Source: Gammaproteobacteria bacterium (GTDB lineage Bacteria > Pseudomonadota > Gammaproteobacteria > Steroidobacterales > Steroidobacteraceae). Taken from it: a stretch of DNA of 38,454 nucleotides. This document shows positions 35,092 through 38,454 of the stretch, piece after piece; the first letter of the stretch is position 1; every line of letters starts with the position of its first letter. Location: contig SCUD01000012.1 in NCBI GenBank assembly GCA_004297335.1, positions 1 through 38,454 on the forward strand. The letters are read 5' to 3'. A program made the position numbers and the translations under genes. Under the pieces are notes generated by a model. The model had not been told where the DNA came from and made no database searches. It saw only the letters and a program-made list of their open reading frames with translations.

Positions 35092-36672
35092 TCAGTCGAG
35101 GCCCAGCGCGCCGGGGTTCATGATGCGCGTCGGGTCGACGACGTTCTTGAAGTCCTCCAGGACGCTCCAGTTGTCGCCGCCTTGGCGCGAGGCGCGATAT
35201 GGGTAGTACTTGCCGATCTGCACATGCATCGGCCGGAACGGCGTGAACACGGTGTCCACCATCTCGCGGCGCAGTGCCAGCGCCGCCGCGCGCGCCGCCG
35301 GGTTCGCCGGCTGGCTGCCGAAGCGCTCCCGGCGCTCCCCGGTCAGCACGCTGTAGCGCAGCGCGTTCATGCGGTCCTTCCAGTAGATGATCGGCTCGGC
35401 GCCGAAGGCGTTGGCGGTGGCGAGGTACAGCCGCGTCGCGGTCAGTCCATGCTCCTGCATGAAGCCGGCGCGCGCGGCAAAGAACTCGTCGAGCGCGCGC
35501 TTGAGCTTCATGCCCTCTGACAGCGCGACGGTGCAGTTGCTCGGGAAGCTGCATTCGCCGTCCATGCCGACGATCAGTTCATCGATCGGCACGAAGGGCA
35601 TCGTGCGCATCGCGATCACGAGCGAGGGCGGCAGCGAACGACCGCCGAGGCGCCGGGCCGCGGCCCGCACAGCGGCCATCGAGCCATCCGCCGCGCGCTG
35701 GGTCGCGCCATCCACGATGGTCTGCACCGACCACGGCCAGCGCCGGAGATATCCGAGACTGCCGCCGCGCAGCAGGCCAAGGATATTGCGGGCGGCGTTG
35801 CGGCGGCTGGATGATCCGCGGGCGACAGTCGCCAGCAGTGCGCGAACCTCGGAGGCCGGCGGCTTCGGCCGGCTGCTGAACACCTGGTGGTGGTAGGGCC
35901 CGAACACGAAGAGGTCAGTCGCAACGCCGAGGCGCCCGATCGCGGACATCAACTCGAGTGCCCGGTCCTCGTCGTCGAAGCCCCAGGTGGCATAGGCGCT
36001 GCCGCCGGGCTTCGGCTCGAGCCGGAAACAGGCGCGGGTCTTGATCCCGAGGCTGCCCGCGTCATGCACGAACAGGCGGGTCAGGTCCGGGCCATAGTGG
36101 CTGAGCCCCGGGTGATCGGGGTTGGTCGCGAGCGCGCCGGTCTGCAGCAGGCGGCCGTCGGGCAGCACGACCTCGAGCCCGATCAGGTAGGTGGCGATGT
36201 TGCCCTTGCCCCAGCCGATGGCCCAGTTGCCGAGCCCGCCGCCGACGGTTGCTGCCCGGCCGGAGAAGGTACCGTGAAACGGGACTTCGCAGGGGCAGTC
36301 GGCGAGCGCAGTCCGCAGCTGTGCCCAGGTCACGCCGGGCTCGACCGTCACGCAGAGGTCTTCGACACTGATCGCGAGCACCCGATTCATGCGTCGCATG
36401 TCGACGATGATCGAACCCTCGCGCTGCGGCAGTGCGCCGAGCGTATAGGACATGCTTGCGCCCCGTGGCACCAGCGGCGCGCTGTGGGCCCGGGCGATGC
36501 TGACGATGCCGCGCACCTCCTCAGTCGAGCCGGGGCGCGCGATGACCGCCGCGGTCGCCAGACGCTGCTCGCTGAAATCGACCGAGCACAGCTCGAGCTC
36601 GGCCGGGTCCGTGCTGACATGGCCAGCGCCGAGCAGGCGCTCGAGCTCACCCGCAATCGCGGCTGTCGTCAC
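35092..36672 (-). CDS. FAD-linked oxidase (PCMH/GlcD-like FAD-binding fold)
   Basis: The 526-residue protein starts at a GTG that overlaps the stop of the zinc dehydrogenase gene (GTGA). A PCMH-type FAD domain covers about residues 30-240, with 'VIARPGSTEEVRGIVSIARAHSAPLVPRGASMSYTLG' and 'GRAATVGGGLGNWAIGWGKGNIATYLIGLEVVLPDG'. A cap domain and the C-terminal 'FKNVVDPTRIMNPGALGL' follow. The vanillyl-alcohol-oxidase/4-cresol-dehydrogenase and GlcD groups share this plan. It probably oxidises an alcohol or hydroxy acid and passes electrons to a carrier. A longer frame upstream of 36672 lies antisense-like inside the dehydrogenase gene and is rejected. Confidence 0.84.
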   Translation of the reverse strand: MTTAAIAGELERLLGAGHVSTDPAELELCSVDFSEQRLATAAVIARPGSTEEVRGIVSIARAHSAPLVPRGASMSYTLGALPQREGSIIVDMRRMNRVLAISVEDLCVTVEPGVTWAQLRTALADCPCEVPFHGTFSGRAATVGGGLGNWAIGWGKGNIATYLIGLEVVLPDGRLLQTGALATNPDHPGLSHYGPDLTRLFVHDAGSLGIKTRACFRLEPKPGGSAYATWGFDDEDRALELMSAIGRLGVATDLFVFGPYHHQVFSSRPKPPASEVRALLATVARGSSSRRNAARNILGLLRGGSLGYLRRWPWSVQTIVDGATQRAADGSMAAVRAAARRLGGRSLPPSLVIAMRTMPFVPIDELIVGMDGECSFPSNCTVALSEGMKLKRALDEFFAARAGFMQEHGLTATRLYLATANAFGAEPIIYWKDRMNALRYSVLTGERRERFGSQPANPAARAAALALRREMVDTVFTPFRPMHVQIGKYYPYRASRQGGDNWSVLEDFKNVVDPTRIMNPGALGLD

Positions 36673-37730
36673 GGCGCTACCAGTATCTTGCAGTGCGACT
36701 CGCGCTGCGGCCCGAGCAGCGCCTCGATGCCGCCGGTGATGACTTCCTCGAGCGGGATGATCGCGCTCGTCATCACCGGGTGCGGCTTGATCCGGCCGGC
36801 ACCGAGCAGGCCGACGGCGATCTCGAACTCGGGGTTCGAATAGCCCTGGCTGGTCACGATGGTCTTCTCGCGGAAGAACAGGCTGAAGAAGTCGAAAGTG
36901 ACCGGCTCGCGCTGCACGCCGACCTGGACGATGGTCGCGCCGCGCCCGCTGACCTGGTCGGCGAGTTGCAGCGCGGGGCCGGTGCCCGCGCACTCGAAGG
37001 CGACGTCGACGCGCTGCCCGCCGGTCAGCTTGCCGATGACCCGGCCCGGGTCGCCCTCGCGCGGGTCGAGCACCGAACTCGCGCCGAGCTTCAGCGCGAG
37101 CTCACGCCGCACCCGCGCCGTCTCGAACACATGCACCTCGCGCGCGCCGCAGGCGAGCGCCATCTGCATCGTCAGCAGGCCGATCGGGCCCGCGCCGATG
37201 ACGGCGGCGACCGCGCCGGGTTCGAGCCGGCTGCGTCGCACCGCCCGCACGCCGCAGGCCAGCGGCTCCGCGTAGGCGCCGGTCTCCCAGGAGACGCTGG
37301 CTGGCAGCGGCAGCACGCAGTCGGCGCGGACCACGGCAAAGCGGGCGTAGGCACCGTCGGCAGCTCCGCCGACCGCGGCGAGCTGGGTGCACTGGATCGC
37401 GCGGCCCTCGATGCAGTAGCGGCAGCGGTAGCAGGGCATGGTCGGGCGCACGACCACCCGGGCGCCGGTCTGGATGCCCTGGACGCCTGGACCGACCTCG
37501 ACCACTTCGGCGGAGAACTCGTGGCCGTAGGTGATCGGCGCGATGCGCCCGGTCTGCGGATGTGGCCGGCCGACCGGCAGCAGCCGCGGGCCCTCGACGT
37601 AATCGTGGACATCGGAGCCGCAGATGCCGCAAAAGTGGACCTCGAGCTTGACCTCGCCGGGGCCGGGCTGCGGCTCGGGGATGTCCTCGATCCGGAAGCC
37701 GTCCTTGCCATAGACGCGCAGTGCCCGCAT
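36669..37730 (-). CDS. Zinc-dependent alcohol dehydrogenase (butanediol/threonine dehydrogenase-like)
   Basis: The 353-residue medium-chain dehydrogenase has catalytic zinc ligands C37, H70 and E71 ('CGICGSD' and 'YGHEFSAEVVEVGPGV'), structural zinc cysteines C100, C103, C106 and C114, and the Rossmann motif 'VIGAGPIGLLTMQMAL' near residue 177. It would oxidise a secondary alcohol (or sugar alcohol) with NAD+. It is the first gene of the right-hand minus-strand operon, has a GGAG Shine-Dalgarno, and is divergent from the SDR at 37825 across an AT-rich control region. Oxidation of an alcohol made by the molybdoenzyme is a reasonable inference. Confidence 0.88.
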   Translation of the reverse strand: MRALRVYGKDGFRIEDIPEPQPGPGEVKLEVHFCGICGSDVHDYVEGPRLLPVGRPHPQTGRIAPITYGHEFSAEVVEVGPGVQGIQTGARVVVRPTMPCYRCRYCIEGRAIQCTQLAAVGGAADGAYARFAVVRADCVLPLPASVSWETGAYAEPLACGVRAVRRSRLEPGAVAAVIGAGPIGLLTMQMALACGAREVHVFETARVRRELALKLGASSVLDPREGDPGRVIGKLTGGQRVDVAFECAGTGPALQLADQVSGRGATIVQVGVQREPVTFDFFSLFFREKTIVTSQGYSNPEFEIAVGLLGAGRIKPHPVMTSAIIPLEEVITGGIEALLGPQRESHCKILVAP

Positions 37731-37756
37731 CGTCCGCTCCTGTCGCCGCAGCGTTG

Positions 37757-37795
37757 AATACTTGATAGTATAAAACAGTACCGAGTATTATATTT
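37757..37795. promoter_or_regulatory. Divergent control region between ADH and SDR genes
   Basis: An AT-rich patch in the 94-bp spacer contains AGTAT at 37767-37771 and 37784-37788 (17 bp apart) and the inverted copy AATACT at 37757-37762, which pairs with AGTATT at 37784-37789. ACCGAGTATTATATT here resembles ATCGGGTATCATATT at 24617 (12 of 15 positions). This is a plausible site for the same regulator that may act at 23.7 and 24.6 kb. Confidence 0.45.
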
Positions 37796-37824
37796 CGCGT
37801 CAATCACGGCGCGGGGGGCGGGAG

Positions 37825-38454
37825 ATGCAGGTCAGCGGCCAGGTTGCGATCGTCACCGGTGCGGGCAGTGGCATGGGTCGGGCGACCGCGACGGCACTGG
37901 CCGCGGCGGGAGCACGCGTCGCGTTCCTGGACCTGCGCGCCGAGGCTGCGGAGGCGGCTGCCCGCACGGCCGGCGGCCTCGGGGTTGCCTGCGACGTCAG
38001 CGACTCGGCCGCGACCGAGGCGGCGTTTGCCACGGTGCGGGAGCGCCTCGGACCGGCACGCATCCTCGTGAACTGCGCCGGCGTGCCCGACTTTGCGCCC
38101 GTCGTCGGGCCCGACGGTCCGCTGCAGCTCGAGCGCTTCAACCGCGTGATCGCCGTGAATCTTGGCGGTACTTTCAACACGATCCGGCTCGCCGCGGCCG
38201 GGATGATGGGGCTCGAGCCGCTGGCAGAGGGCGAGCGCGGGATCATCGTCAACACGACCTCGATCGCCGCGACCGAGGGCACCGAATACACGGCGGCCTA
38301 CACAGCCTCGAAGGGCGGCGTGCACAGCCTGACCATTGCGCTGGCGCGCGAGTTTGGCAACGCCGGCATCCGGGTGCTGGCGATCGCACCGGCGGGAATC
38401 CGCACGGCGATGATGGAGATGCTGCCACCGCCGGCGCAGCGGGCCATCGAGGCC
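37825..38454 (+). CDS. Short-chain dehydrogenase (3-hydroxyacyl-CoA dehydrogenase type II-like), 3' end cut
   Basis: The open frame begins at an ATG behind a G-rich stretch and runs off the right edge after 210 codons. It begins 'MQVSGQVAIVTGAGSGMGRATA' (cofactor site). It has 'VNCAG' in place of NNAG, the catalytic Ser and Y-T-A-S-K in 'NTTSIAATEG..YTAAYTASKGG', and 'GIRVLAIAPAGIRTAMM'. The pattern is that of HSD10-like SDRs that oxidise 3-hydroxyacyl-CoA or hydroxysteroids. About 40-50 residues are missing. It is transcribed divergently from the zinc dehydrogenase and probably opens a further catabolic operon. Confidence 0.87.
   Translation, partial: MQVSGQVAIVTGAGSGMGRATATALAAAGARVAFLDLRAEAAEAAARTAGGLGVACDVSDSAATEAAFATVRERLGPARILVNCAGVPDFAPVVGPDGPLQLERFNRVIAVNLGGTFNTIRLAAAGMMGLEPLAEGERGIIVNTTSIAATEGTEYTAAYTASKGGVHSLTIALAREFGNAGIRVLAIAPAGIRTAMMEMLPPPAQRAIEA

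Noticed and set aside
36673-36993. An upstream extension of the FAD oxidase (to 633 residues)
   Set aside because: The extra part lies inside the zinc dehydrogenase gene in another frame and reads as low-complexity Arg-rich sequence. The GTG at 36672 gives the coupled GTGA overlap.

Overview
The window is high-GC chromosomal DNA from a proteobacterium, most likely a gammaproteobacterium. It carries algZ-algR next to hemC-hemD, amtB-glnK next to ubiK and comM, and a cytochrome c5-type gene; these neighbour pairs are familiar from Pseudomonas/Xanthomonas-type genomes. Nevskiales or Steroidobacterales would fit the catabolic content, but I cannot place it more finely without a search.

Positions 1-13,650 are mostly housekeeping: the end of a 2Fe-2S ferredoxin, qor, hemD and hemC, a membrane protein with a bactofilin-like domain, the AlgR/AlgZ-type two-component pair, a beta-hydroxyacid dehydrogenase, a DUF4124 protein, glnK and amtB, ubiK, comM, cytochrome c5 and tRNA-Arg(CCG). 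Upstream of amtB there is a complete nitrogen-control promoter: NtrC site, IHF site, sigma-54 -24/-12 element. A perfect 85-bp tandem duplication covers the junction of the qor and hemD 3' ends. Between comM and cytochrome c5 sits a small toxin-antitoxin island (PIN remnant, AbrB-PIN pair, orphan HicB), closed on its far side by a diverged second copy of the comM 3' end. A BrnTA module follows the tRNA.

Positions 14,369-38,454 form a catabolic region. A seven-gene minus-strand operon (24,549 down to 17,040) encodes enoyl-CoA hydratase, a quinone-reductase-like MDR protein, an acyl-CoA ligase, two acyl-CoA dehydrogenases, an SDR and a luciferase-like flavin oxidoreductase. Divergent from it, a plus-strand operon (24,697-31,600) encodes a serine hydrolase and an ethylbenzene/steroid-C25-dehydrogenase-type molybdoenzyme: alpha (Mo, FS0), beta (four Fe-S clusters), gamma (heme b), an NTF2-fold protein and a TorD-like chaperone. 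After a Phd-VapC cassette, a second minus-strand operon (37,730 down to 32,466) encodes a zinc alcohol dehydrogenase, a FAD-linked oxidase, two more NTF2-fold proteins, a thiolase-fold protein lacking the usual cysteine, and a DUF35 partner. A truncated SDR starts divergently at the right edge. A lone benzoate-CoA-ligase-type gene lies at 14,369-15,952.

Read together, the region looks like a pathway that hydroxylates an unactivated C-H bond with water rather than O2, oxidises the alcohol, activates the product as a CoA thioester, and shortens it by dehydrogenation, hydration and retro-aldol cleavage. That matches the logic of anaerobic sterol side-chain, terpene or alkyl-aromatic degradation. 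The substrate cannot be read from the sequence. The most notable observations are the NTF2-fold gene embedded in the molybdoenzyme operon with two relatives nearby, a repeated RGTAT promoter motif in three AT-rich catabolic control regions, and the apparently leaderless promoters of all three complete toxin-antitoxin modules.
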